64,000 nt of DNA from CAZJYI01 sp964550025 (GTDB lineage: Bacteria; Verrucomicrobiota; Kiritimatiellia; UBA8416; CAYOBW01): positions 12,154 to 76,153 of the forward strand of contig CAZJYI010000043.1 in assembly GCA_964550025.1 (NCBI GenBank). The letters run 5' to 3'. This document shows positions 7,075-15,600 of the stretch, piece by piece (position 1 is the first letter of the stretch; each line of letters starts with the position of its first letter). Under the pieces are notes generated by a model. That model worked only from the letters and a program-made list of their open reading frames with translations. It was not told the DNA's origin and made no database searches. A program made the translations under genes and the position numbers.

Positions 7075-9627
7075 ATGGTGCGATTCCGACTATGGCCTGC
7101 GGCTCTGGTACTCTGCGTCGGCATCGCGCGGGGCGCGGAGGCCCGCCCCAACGTCCTCTTCATTGCCGTCGACGACCTGCGTCCCGAGCTGGGCTGCTAC
7201 GGTTGCAAGGAGATCGTGACGCCCCATATCGACGCCCTGGCGTCGGAGGGCGTTACCTTTACCCGCGCCTACTGCCAGCAGGCCGTATGCAACCCGTCGC
7301 GAGCCAGCCTGATGACGGGACTGCGCCCGGATGCGACGCGCGTCTGGGACCTCGTGACCCACTTCCGCGACACCATTCCCGACGTTGTGACGCTGCCCCA
7401 GCACTTCCGAAGCCACGGCTACTACGCGGTCGCGTACGGCAAGATCTACCACAACTCGCTTCCGGACCCCAAGTCTTGGGACGAGCCCAATCACTGGCCG
7501 CAGAAGGCGACCCTCTGGTCGGAATTGGCCCGCAAGCAGTTGGCCGACCACCGGAGGAAGATGCGCTCTGAGGGGAAGAGCGATGCCGCCATAAGGCGGG
7601 TGCGCGCACCGGCGACCGAGATCCGCGACGTTGCCGATGGGCGTATGCCCGACGGCGAGATCGCTGATCAGGCCATCGCGGCGATGCGAAAACTCACCCG
7701 GACGGAGAAGCCCTTCTTCCTCGCCGTGGGGTTCATTCGCCCCCACCTCCCTTTTGTTGCCCCGCGGAAATACTGGGACCTGTACGAGAGGGAGCGTATC
7801 CCGTTGGCAACACCGGCGGCACTTCCGGCCGGTGCCCCGGCGTATGCCATGAACACGATGTACGAACTTCGGGACTACTGCGATTTTGCAGGGACTCCGA
7901 CACCCCGCGAGGGTGCGCTGAGCGTGGACCGGCAGCGGCGGCTCAAGCATGGATACTACGCCTCGGTCAGCTTTGTTGACGCGCAGGTGGGCCGTCTGCT
8001 CGAGGCGGCAAAGACGCTGGGGGTGGGGGACAGCACTGTTGTCGTCTTGTGGGGAGACCACGGTTGGAAACTCGGGGAGCATCGTAGCTGGTGCAAGCAG
8101 ACCAACTATGAGATCGACACGCGCGTGCCCCTCATCATCCTGTCCGGACTTGGGGAGACGAAGGGCCGGAGATGCGACGCGTTGGTTGAGTTCATCGACA
8201 TCTACCCGACACTCTGCGATCTGTGTGGCGTCCCCAAACCGGCACACCTGCAGGGGCGCAGCATGGTCCCCTTGTTGGCCGATCCCGGTGTGCCATGGAA
8301 GAAAGCCGCCTTCAGCCAGTTCCGGCGCCGCACCGGCAACGGGGAAGTCATGGGCTACGCCATGCGCACCGAACGGTACCGGTTCGTGGACTGGCGCAAT
8401 CGCCGCAACGGCGAAACAGTAGCCACCGAGCTGTACGATCACAAGGATGATCCGGGTGAGCATACGAACATCGCCTCGCGGGCGGAGAATCGCGATCTTG
8501 TTCAGCAACTCGACTCCGAACTCTGGCAGACGTTGCCCGAACCGCCGCCATGGTCCGGGCGAAGTCAGAAGCCGCGCCCGAAACTCGCCTTCGTCAACGG
8601 CCTGGATGAACCGGTCGTCGTGTACTGGCTCCCCGAGGGGGGAGGAAGGCGAAAGGCCGGCCGGATCGCGCCGGGGGAGTGGCTGTATCAGAACACCACA
8701 CTGGGACATCGTTTCCGCGCCGAAGGAACGAAGTCGGATTTCAGGCGCACCGTGACCGTCGACGGCGCGGAACGCACCGTAACCCTCCAACGAACGAAGG
8801 ACCTGTATCCGGTCACGGCGCCACCCCCTGCGATGAAGCTGGATCCCTTCTACCGCAAGTACGTCGATGCGCACGGCTACCCGATCGTTGCTTCAGGCCG
8901 TGTCAACGACTATGCCCTGAAGGAGGCGGCGTGCCTGGTTGACCTGATGTTGGCCAAGCGTCCGGATGTGCGTGAGGCGATGGTGCGCAGCGGTTCGCGA
9001 CTGATCGTGATGGCGCACGATGAGCTCACCACGCATGTCCCGGAGTATTCGCATCTTCGCCCGAGGGAGCACTGGGACCGTCGGGCGCGTGGGTTGGGTG
9101 GGTCGCGGACCGATCCGGTCTGTTCCTGTGCCGAAGAGAACCTGTTGGCCTACCCCGGCGATCCCTATGCCGCCGAGTGCATCCTGATTCACGAGTTCGC
9201 GCACAACATACACCTGCGCGGCTTGGTCCGCGTTGACAAGACGTTCGACAAGCGCCTGAAGGCGGCCTATGACCGTGCCATGGCCAAGGGCCTCTGGAAG
9301 ACGAAGTACGCGGCGCAGAACCACCACGAGTATTTTGCCGAAGGCGTGCAGTCCTGGTTCGACGACAACCGCGAGAACGACCACGACCACAACCATGTGG
9401 ATACGCGCAAGGAACTGTGCGAATACGATCCGGGCCTTGCGGCCATTTGCAGAGAGGTGTTCGGCGAAACGGAGCTGGCCTACACCAAGCCCACGACCCG
9501 CCTGCACGACCACCTGAAAGGCTACGACCCAACCAAGGCCCCGACGTTCAAGTGGCCGGAGCGCCTGAACGAAGCGCACGAGAAGATCATGCGCGAGGTG
9601 CGGAACCGTGGGAAGAATGGGAAGTAG
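7075..9627 (+). CDS. Sulfatase fused to a VHL-like beta domain and a zinc metallopeptidase domain
   Basis: An 850-residue exported protein. After a signal peptide ending near G-A-E-A, residues 25-490 form an iduronate-2-sulfatase-like sulfatase: metal ligands D33-D34 in A-V-D-D-L-R-P-E and the formylglycine site C72-N-P-S-R. The sulfatase end is followed at about residue 503-560 by a stretch resembling the von Hippel-Lindau beta domain (F-V-N-G-L-D-E-P-V-V-V-Y-W-L, then R-I-A-P-G-E-W-L-Y-Q-N-T-T-L-G-H). Residues about 570-830 hold a gluzincin-like domain with H706-E-F-A-H-N-I-H and a downstream glutamate in H-E-Y-F-A-E-G. AGGAGAAAGG precedes ATG 7075. It probably removes sulfate from polysaccharides, and the tail may be a peptidase. 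A decayed copy of its 3' end lies near 12.4-12.5 kb. Confidence 0.85.
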   Translation: MVRFRLWPAALVLCVGIARGAEARPNVLFIAVDDLRPELGCYGCKEIVTPHIDALASEGVTFTRAYCQQAVCNPSRASLMTGLRPDATRVWDLVTHFRDTIPDVVTLPQHFRSHGYYAVAYGKIYHNSLPDPKSWDEPNHWPQKATLWSELARKQLADHRRKMRSEGKSDAAIRRVRAPATEIRDVADGRMPDGEIADQAIAAMRKLTRTEKPFFLAVGFIRPHLPFVAPRKYWDLYERERIPLATPAALPAGAPAYAMNTMYELRDYCDFAGTPTPREGALSVDRQRRLKHGYYASVSFVDAQVGRLLEAAKTLGVGDSTVVVLWGDHGWKLGEHRSWCKQTNYEIDTRVPLIILSGLGETKGRRCDALVEFIDIYPTLCDLCGVPKPAHLQGRSMVPLLADPGVPWKKAAFSQFRRRTGNGEVMGYAMRTERYRFVDWRNRRNGETVATELYDHKDDPGEHTNIASRAENRDLVQQLDSELWQTLPEPPPWSGRSQKPRPKLAFVNGLDEPVVVYWLPEGGGRRKAGRIAPGEWLYQNTTLGHRFRAEGTKSDFRRTVTVDGAERTVTLQRTKDLYPVTAPPPAMKLDPFYRKYVDAHGYPIVASGRVNDYALKEAACLVDLMLAKRPDVREAMVRSGSRLIVMAHDELTTHVPEYSHLRPREHWDRRARGLGGSRTDPVCSCAEENLLAYPGDPYAAECILIHEFAHNIHLRGLVRVDKTFDKRLKAAYDRAMAKGLWKTKYAAQNHHEYFAEGVQSWFDDNRENDHDHNHVDTRKELCEYDPGLAAICREVFGETELAYTKPTTRLHDHLKGYDPTKAPTFKWPERLNEAHEKIMREVRNRGKNGK

Positions 9628-9687
9628 CCACGTGTGCGCACTGGACGATGCCACTCGACCACCTTCGGTGCGGGATGCGGGCTAACT

Positions 9688-9720
9688 GCGACGACGGCAA
9701 TTGAGTCGGCGCTGTTTTTT
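9688..9720 (+). terminator. Probable Rho-independent terminator after the sulfatase gene
   Basis: GCGACGAC (9688-9695) and GTCGGCGC (9705-9712) form an 8-bp stem with one mismatch, followed by TG and six T residues. Confidence 0.55.
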
Positions 9721-9834
9721 CTTCTTGCGGAATGTGTCACACAGTGATAGCGCTTCGGTGTCCAGGGGGCTGTCGGTGCCGGGGATACCGCACGCCTTTT
9801 GCTGCCGCGAGCGGGCGTGTCTGGAGAGTGAGCG

Positions 9835-10932
9835 ATGATCGCCAACTACAGACCGTCGACGTTCTTGATCGTGGTCGCGACGATCATCCTCTCGCTGGGT
9901 CTCCTCGGGTGGGGTCTTGCATACAGGACGGCGGAGAATATCCGACATGACGCCAACATCATCAACCACGCCGGTATTGTCCGGGGGTCCATTCAACGTG
10001 CAACGAAGCTCGCACTATCCGAGACGTCCGGATCCGAGCAGTCTGCTGCAGAGGTGATCAACACGGTCGACGGTCTCATGGACCGCTTTCTGTCGGGAGA
10101 AGAAGGCTATCGTCATAAGGGGGCGGACCAGGAAAGTGAGCTCATTGGGAATATGCACGCCATATCACGTGCGTGGCAGGATCTCAAAGAGGCCCTGGCG
10201 CAGTACAAGCTCACCCGCTCGGAGGCAGACCGAAGACGAGCCATCATCAAGAGCGAAGAATGCTGGTGGCTTGCGGACGCGGGTGTCCTTGCGGCCCAAC
10301 GCGCAAGTGAACGCAAACTCGCGGGCATAGCTCCATTCTATGGCGTTAGTGCCCTGGCCTTCCTGAACACTGCAGTCGTGGTCTGGTTTGCCTACGCCTA
10401 CGTGCGGCGGCGGCTCGAGTTCAACGCTGCTTACGACGTGACCACCCGCCTGCGCAACAGACGCTCCTACGATGCTGAAATCGAAAGGGAGGTGTCGCGA
10501 AGCCGGAGGTACAACCGGCCGCTGTCCCTGGTCCTTTTCGACATGGACCGTTTCAAGGCGATCAACGACAACTGCGGCCACAAGGCAGGTGATGACGTGC
10601 TGCTCGGTACGGCCGACCTGGCGCAACAACACGTTCGCAAGACGGACTGTGTCTTTCGGATTGGCGGCGATGAGTTTGCGATCCTGCTTCCGGAGACGGA
10701 CGCGGCTCTGGCCTACGAGGTCGCTGAGAAGATCCGCAAGGCCATTGAACGTCATTCCTTCGCACCCGTGGAACAGGTGACCATCACCGCCGGTGTCTCG
10801 GAGCTCGAAAGCGACATGACTGTCGAGACCCTGCACTCTCTCGCCGACAGTGCCCTGTACCAGGCGAAGCAGACCGGAAGGAACAGGACGGGCCGGGTGC
10901 AGGCGGAAGTAGCGCCGACTTTCAGCCGGTGA
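9835..10932 (+). CDS. Membrane-bound diguanylate cyclase (GGDEF protein)
   Basis: A 365-residue protein with two membrane helices (about 10-28 and 163-183) bracketing a periplasmic helical sensor region. A GGDEF domain covers residues about 195-350. The signature R-I-G-G-D-E-F lies at 275-281 and the upstream D-M-D-R-F-K-A-I-N-D metal site is intact, so it should make cyclic di-GMP from two GTP. No RxxD inhibitory site is obvious five residues before GGDEF (the sequence there is K-T-D-C-V-F). The last seven codons and stop lie inside one arm of an inverted repeat, so the tail may be repeat-derived. It sits alone with no receptor gene nearby. Confidence 0.9.
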   Translation: MIANYRPSTFLIVVATIILSLGLLGWGLAYRTAENIRHDANIINHAGIVRGSIQRATKLALSETSGSEQSAAEVINTVDGLMDRFLSGEEGYRHKGADQESELIGNMHAISRAWQDLKEALAQYKLTRSEADRRRAIIKSEECWWLADAGVLAAQRASERKLAGIAPFYGVSALAFLNTAVVVWFAYAYVRRRLEFNAAYDVTTRLRNRRSYDAEIEREVSRSRRYNRPLSLVLFDMDRFKAINDNCGHKAGDDVLLGTADLAQQHVRKTDCVFRIGGDEFAILLPETDAALAYEVAEKIRKAIERHSFAPVEQVTITAGVSELESDMTVETLHSLADSALYQAKQTGRNRTGRVQAEVAPTFSR

Positions 10933-11018
10933 CAAGTGGCGCGGGCATCCTGCCCCGCGCCGGAGCATGGGGACGAGGTCGGGCGGGAGATAGCCGGCTG
11001 AAAGCCGGCGCTACTTGT
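10908..11018. repeat. REP-like inverted repeat overlapping the GGDEF gene end
   Basis: AGTAGCGCCGACTTTCAGCC (from about 10910) matches, in reverse complement, the sequence around 10993-11014 ending CCGGCGCTACTT, with one mismatch over about 22 bases. The region between arms is GC-rich (GCGGGCATCCTGCCCCGC). It resembles repetitive extragenic palindromes, and the left arm supplies the end of the coding sequence upstream. Confidence 0.6.
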
Positions 11019-11050
11019 CAACCCGCAGAGGCTGGGCGCTGCCGGACCCA

Positions 11051-11225
11051 TCAATCCACGATCACCAGCTTGATCTCGTCCGAGTTGGCCTTGAGCTCGG
11101 GGGCGTACATGGCGGAGGCCTTTGTCGGCAGCGCGCTGAAGCGGCCGGGGATCTCGGCCCGGGTGCGGTAGGCGATACTGTGTCTGCCGCGCGCCAACCA
11201 GCGCACGAAAAAGGTGACTCGTTCG
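11051..11225 (-). pseudogene. Duplicate of the 3' end of the alpha-2-macroglobulin gene
   Basis: These 175 bases match 12685-12859 at a constant offset of 1634 with about four substitutions. They encode the last roughly 58 residues and stop of the alpha-2-macroglobulin gene, in the same orientation. Similarity ends abruptly at 11225. No upstream part of the gene is present, so it is a non-functional fragment. The two copies form direct repeats around the 11.2-12.7 kb segment. Confidence 0.85.
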
Positions 11226-11247
11226 GCTCCACGTTCACGTGGTCGTT

Positions 11248-11868
11248 CTATGGGATAGGATACGACTTCGACGGGCTCAGAACGCGGAAGTATCCCTTGA
11301 TGCAGTTTGGATTGCGGACGCAGATTTGAGTATGGCTGTGACTTCGGAACCCGGCTCCATCGTAGAGTGCTCTCCCTTCGGGAAAGACTGCTCGGACCGA
11401 ATCGAAGGGCCTGTCCTCCTGCTCCTCCCGCGCTTGGTGCAGGGACTCGATAACCGCTCGATCAAGTGGGCGGAGGAGAAGCTCTCCCTCACTTCCGATG
11501 GGGACGTTCCTCGGAAATTCTCGTCCGAGCCTCGCAAAAGCACTCTCTAATGTGCGATAGCTCTCGGCAACGAGCTGAAGAGAGCGGTGTTCCAGAAGAT
11601 TGAGACAGTAGCCGAGATCAACCACGGCCCCGATAACGAAGGGATCGGTGATCGGCTTTCCACGTGTGCGCTCGGGATTGTCTCGCAGCAATTCAGCGTA
11701 ATCTCTGGCGCGGCCTGGATTGTGCTCCCAGAAGTAGATGCCCGAGCCGAGCCAGTCGTAGTCGTTTGTGCTCTTCCTGAGCCGGGTCTTTCCATCGAGA
11801 ACACGTTCACCCACGGACCGATCACAGCCATGGAAGCCAAGGACAAGGGAGGGATGTGATGAATACAC
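11248..11868 (-). CDS. ADP-ribosyltransferase-like protein, possible toxin
   Basis: A 206-residue protein. Near the N-terminus L-G-F-H-G-C and, about 30 residues on, W-L-G-S-G-I-Y-F-W resemble the H and Y positions of the PARP/ADP-ribosyltransferase fold (HGT and GxGIYF in known members). The C-terminal half ends in S-H-T-Q-I-C-V-R-N-P-N-C-I-K-G-Y-F, which seems to be a conserved family ending. I do not recognise a named family with certainty. GTG 11868 starts 7 bases after the stop of a 49-residue gene, so the two look like an operon, possibly toxin and small partner. It lies inside a segment flanked by direct repeats, suggesting acquisition by insertion or recombination. Confidence 0.6.
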   Translation of the reverse strand: MYSSHPSLVLGFHGCDRSVGERVLDGKTRLRKSTNDYDWLGSGIYFWEHNPGRARDYAELLRDNPERTRGKPITDPFVIGAVVDLGYCLNLLEHRSLQLVAESYRTLESAFARLGREFPRNVPIGSEGELLLRPLDRAVIESLHQAREEQEDRPFDSVRAVFPEGRALYDGAGFRSHSHTQICVRNPNCIKGYFRVLSPSKSYPIP

Positions 11869-11875
11869 CTATGCC

Positions 11876-12025
11876 TCACCTGTACGCGGGTGCGAGCCGT
11901 TTCCCGTCTCGGGACAGAATGCCGGCGCGAACAAGGAAGTCCCGTGCTTCTCGCGGTGAGCAGGTCACTTTCTCGCGGTGCTTCTTGAGTGCCTCAACCG
12001 CTTGCCTTACTTCTCTTGGGGACAT
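11876..12025 (-). CDS. Small 49-residue protein partnered with the ADP-ribosyltransferase-like gene
   Basis: The reverse strand has ATG at 12025 preceded by AAGGAGAAAGCG, an excellent ribosome site, and 49 codons to TGA at 11876-11878. The peptide begins MSPREVRQAVEALKKHREKV and ends with A-R-D-F-L-V-R-A-G-I-L, then D-G-K-R-L-A-P-A-Y-R. It is highly charged and probably helical. Its position just ahead of the ADP-ribosyltransferase-like gene, with 7 bases between them, fits an antitoxin or small regulatory partner. No DNA-binding motif is evident. The gene is below common length cut-offs and easily missed. Confidence 0.65.
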   Translation of the reverse strand: MSPREVRQAVEALKKHREKVTCSPREARDFLVRAGILSRDGKRLAPAYR

Positions 12026-12399
12026 CGCTTTCTCCTTACGCGACTCTACTGTAGCAATCCTCCGGACCAGAAGTCAACGCCGGACAACGCCCCCAATGAG
12101 GTCCCAGAGGGTTGCCCTGTTGTAGCTCTTGAGGTGTGCCCACGTCGGTATGAGTTTCCTGCACAGGACCTTCAGCGCTCTGAACACTTCTCTCATCACG
12201 TCTTTCCCGTAGCTCAGCATACGGTATCCGGGAGGATCCGGGGCGTAAAGCTCCAAACAACGCCTGGTTGATGAGTATCTCGGGCCTCAGTGCTACGCTG
12301 TTTGCCCACGTGTCGTGTTCCGGTTGGGGGCGGTGCTGAGCCGGGGCTGACACATGCCCGTACGGTTGCCGGGTCTTTGACACACTGCGGCGCTTGCGA
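12026..12399. other. Region without a supportable gene
   Basis: Only a short reverse-strand open frame (12074-12256, 60 codons) occurs here, with no recognisable motif or ribosome site. The region probably holds decayed sequence between the small partner gene and the sulfatase-tail remnant. Confidence 0.4.
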
Positions 12400-12540
12400 G
12401 AGGAGTCTGCGGGGTGGATGACCGCCTGCATGGCCATCTCGAAGGCCACGACCCTGCCGTTGTCCCGACGTTCAAGTGGCCGGAGCACCTGGACAAAGCG
12501 CATGAGAAGACCATGTGCGAGGTCCGAGAACGGGGGGAGA
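12400..12540 (+). pseudogene. Decayed copy of the 3' end of the sulfatase-peptidase gene
   Basis: The stretch GACGTTCAAGTGGCCGGAGC, then C-C-T-G-x-A-C-x-A-A-x-G-C-x-C-A-x-G-A-G-A-A-G, matches 9541-9610 near the end of the sulfatase gene, with several substitutions. The preceding CTGCATGGCCATCTCGAAGG aligns with CTGCACGACCACCTGAAAGG at about 9502. Stop codons and indels leave no usable frame upstream, so it is a remnant of a second, related gene or a partial duplication. Confidence 0.7.
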
Positions 12541-12580
12541 CAAGCGAGACTACCGTAGCGTGTCTTGGGTTCCCTCCCCA

Positions 12581-12659
12581 GTAGGTCCGATTTGTAATCG
12601 GATCCATCTTCTCCAAACCGCCATTATTTGGGAATGGTCCCAGTTCAACTGGGACCTAC
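12581..12659. mobile_element. Short diverged copy of the GTAGGTCC MITE-like element
   Basis: A 79-bp segment bounded by GTAGGTCC (12581) and GGACCTAC (ending 12659). The right end is a palindrome of the form GGTCCCAGT-TCA-ACTGGGACC. The left end has a different palindromic hairpin (GGTCCGATT-TGT-AATCGGATCC). The end sequence and layout match the two longer copies at 27497 and 32022. Confidence 0.6.
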
Positions 12660-12684
12660 CTCTCCGCAACCGAAGCACCGGTCT

Positions 12685-15600
12685 TCAATCCACGATCACC
12701 AGCTTGATCTCGTCCGAGTTGGCCTTGAGCTCGGGGGCGTACATGGCGGAGGCCTTTGTCGGCAGCGCGCTGAAGCGGCCGGGGATCTCGGCCCGGGTGC
12801 GGTAGGCGATGCTGTGTCTGCCGCGCGCCAGCCAGCGCACGAAAAAGGTGACCCGCTCGTCGCGCATCTCGCGGTAGGCGTGAAGCCCGTCCCAGACGTA
12901 GCCGCTGCGCACGTCGACCGGCTCAAAGCCGGCGGCCTTCATATCCTCGAACATGATGTACTCGTAGTCGTTCTTGCTCTCGATCTCGAGCTCTACCTCG
13001 ACCAGGTCGCCACTCTTCAGTTCCGCCAGGTTCTTGAGCTCTTCACGGCGCCACTTCTCGACCTTCTGATCCACGGCCTGGCCGCGCGATCCCGCCACCT
13101 TGGTGGTCGCGTCTTCGCGGTGCAGCCGGTAGACCTTGCGGTTAACCTTGATCTCCAATCCGGCCCGTTCGATGAAGTCCTCAAGCGTGAAGTTGGTCAG
13201 GTAGGCGTTGAAGTAGACGGGGCCTTTGCCGCGGCGCCGAACCTCCACCGTGTGCTTCCCGGACTTGACTCCGTCGCCCCGCAGCACCAGCTTGTTGTCG
13301 AAGGCGAACAGGTTCTCGGCCGTGATGCGTTCCTCCTTGACCTTGCGCCCGTCGAGCCAGATCTCGACGGTCATGTCCGGCTTGGATTCGCCGCTGGCGC
13401 GCAGGTAGTCGGCCATGGCCTCGATGCACAGGGCCGTGTCGCGCGTCGACTTCCAGTACGTCCCGTGCTGGCGGTTGTTGAGCAGGTACTTCACCACGCG
13501 GGATGCCTTGCGGCTCTTCGGCTGCACGGCCGCCAGGAGCTTCAGGTAGTAGGCGTGCGTCTCGTACTCGCTGCCGTACCAGTACCACCAGCACCATCGG
13601 CCGCCGGCGCCGAGATTCAGCCAGGCCGTCTCGTTCTCCTCGTCCTCGACCAGGAGCTGGTCAATGTTGCGCAGAACCATGTCGCGCTTCGCGTTGTGCC
13701 CCAGCTTGTGGTAGGCCAGGCCGGTCAGCGCGCGGCTGTAGACGGCCAGCCGCTGGCGGTCGCGGTAGAGGAACTCCCGCATCTCGGCGTTGTCCTTTCC
13801 GGCGTCGGCCAGAACGGCGTAGACATACGCGTCGAGGTTGTCGGCATAGGGTTTGCGGTCGTTCGTGTCGACCTTGTCGCGGTGGTTGATGATCCGCTGC
13901 ACCTGGTGCTTCTCGTAGCGTTGCAGCCAGGCACGCCCCTTTTCCAGGACGGAGGGGGCGATGCCTACGCCGTTTTCCGCCGCGACACCCAGCCCGCGCA
14001 CGACAACGGCCGTCGTGTGCGGGTACGAGCGTCCCTTGCCGCCCGAAAACCACCCCCACCCGCCGTCGGGGTTCTGCATCGACGTCAGACGCTTGACGCC
14101 CGCTTTGACCATTTTGACGACCTCGGCCTCGTCGAACACCGGCTCGTGCTTCCAGTGTTTCCAGCGTTTGGCGCGTTCCTTTGCGTCTCCCAGTTCCTGA
14201 GCGTTCAGGTTGACGCGCTTCTTCCGCATGGCCGCGAGATCGATGCCCATGTCCTTCAGAATGCGTTGGGTGATGACCGTCGGCAGGAAGCGGTTCAGCG
14301 TCTGTTCGGTGCACCCGTACGGATAGCTCGTCAGGTACGGCAGGGCGTCCACCATGGCGCCCGCGAGGGTGGGGGAGTAGCGCATCTCGAGCACGGACTG
14401 GTCGACGCGGCGCTCGGCCGGCACCTCGAAGGTGAGTCTGGACGTTTCTTCGTCCGGCCGCAGCACGCCGCAGAACGAGTCCATCTTCAGCATGCCGTGC
14501 ACGTACACGGGGAAGCGCTGCTGCATGGCGTCGGAATCGTCGTCCGCGATGGCCTTCATCGTGACGACGGCCTCGCCCTCGCGTACGACGCTCACGCGCC
14601 AGTCGACGCGCGTTTCGCCGTGCGCCGGGACCTCGACCGTGCGCTCTGCCTCGTCGATCGGTTTCAGCATCGCGTTCACATCGAGGACGGCGCGGACCTT
14701 CTTCGCCTCGCCGTGGTCATTGTGGATGTTGGCCGACAGCACGACCTCGTCGCGTTCCACGAAAAAGCGCGGCGCTTGCAGGCGGACCAGCAACTCCTTC
14801 TTGGTGACCACCTCCACGCTGCCTTCACCGACCTTTGTGCCGTGCCCCATGCCCCACGCTTTGATCCGCCAGCCCGTCAGGTTCTCCGGCATCTTGAAGG
14901 AGACCTCGGCGATGCCCCTTTCGTCCGTGTCGAGCGCGGCGGCCCAGTAGGCCGTATCGGCGAACTCCTTGCGGACGACGGGCTCGGGCGCCGCCCGGCT
15001 CGGGGCGGCCGCCCCGCTCTTTCTCGCCGGGGCCTTGTCTGCCCGTTTCGCCACTTCGACGCCCGTGGCGACGGTTGCGAACGCGTCGAACTCCATGGCG
15101 GCGGCCGGCATGGCAGCGGCCATGTCGATGCCGTTGGCGAAACTCAGCGTCTGCCTCAGCGCCCTGCCCTTGGAGGCACCCCGGAGCCGCCCGTTGGCCC
15201 CCCATATCTGTGCCCGCGATTGACCGAGAAGGACCGTCTGTTCCCCATCCGCCAGGTGCCCGAAAGCGCCGATGCTCCCCATGCCCGTGGTCTTGGGCAG
15301 TACCAGGTTGTGGAACCAGCGGTCGAAGCTCGCCTGGGCATTGGCGTTGTGGCGTCGACGCCATTTCCAGAAATGCGCTCGAATCTCCGGGATGTTCGAT
15401 CCGCCCGCGATGTAATCCACGGACCGGTCGTACACGGCGAGCACGGTCGATCCCTGGAAAGGCTCCCCGTCGAAGTCCGTGACGCTGACCTTCACCTTCG
15501 CTTCCTGCCCGGGCTTGTAGACCGTCTCCGACGGCTTCACGTCGACGTTGAGCACACGTTTTTCCGGCGGTACGACGATCTCGCGCGTTACCCGGTGGAG

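Noticed and set aside
12074..12256. 60-codon reverse-strand frame in the scar region
   Set aside because: No ribosome site, no recognisable motif, surrounded by decayed sequence.
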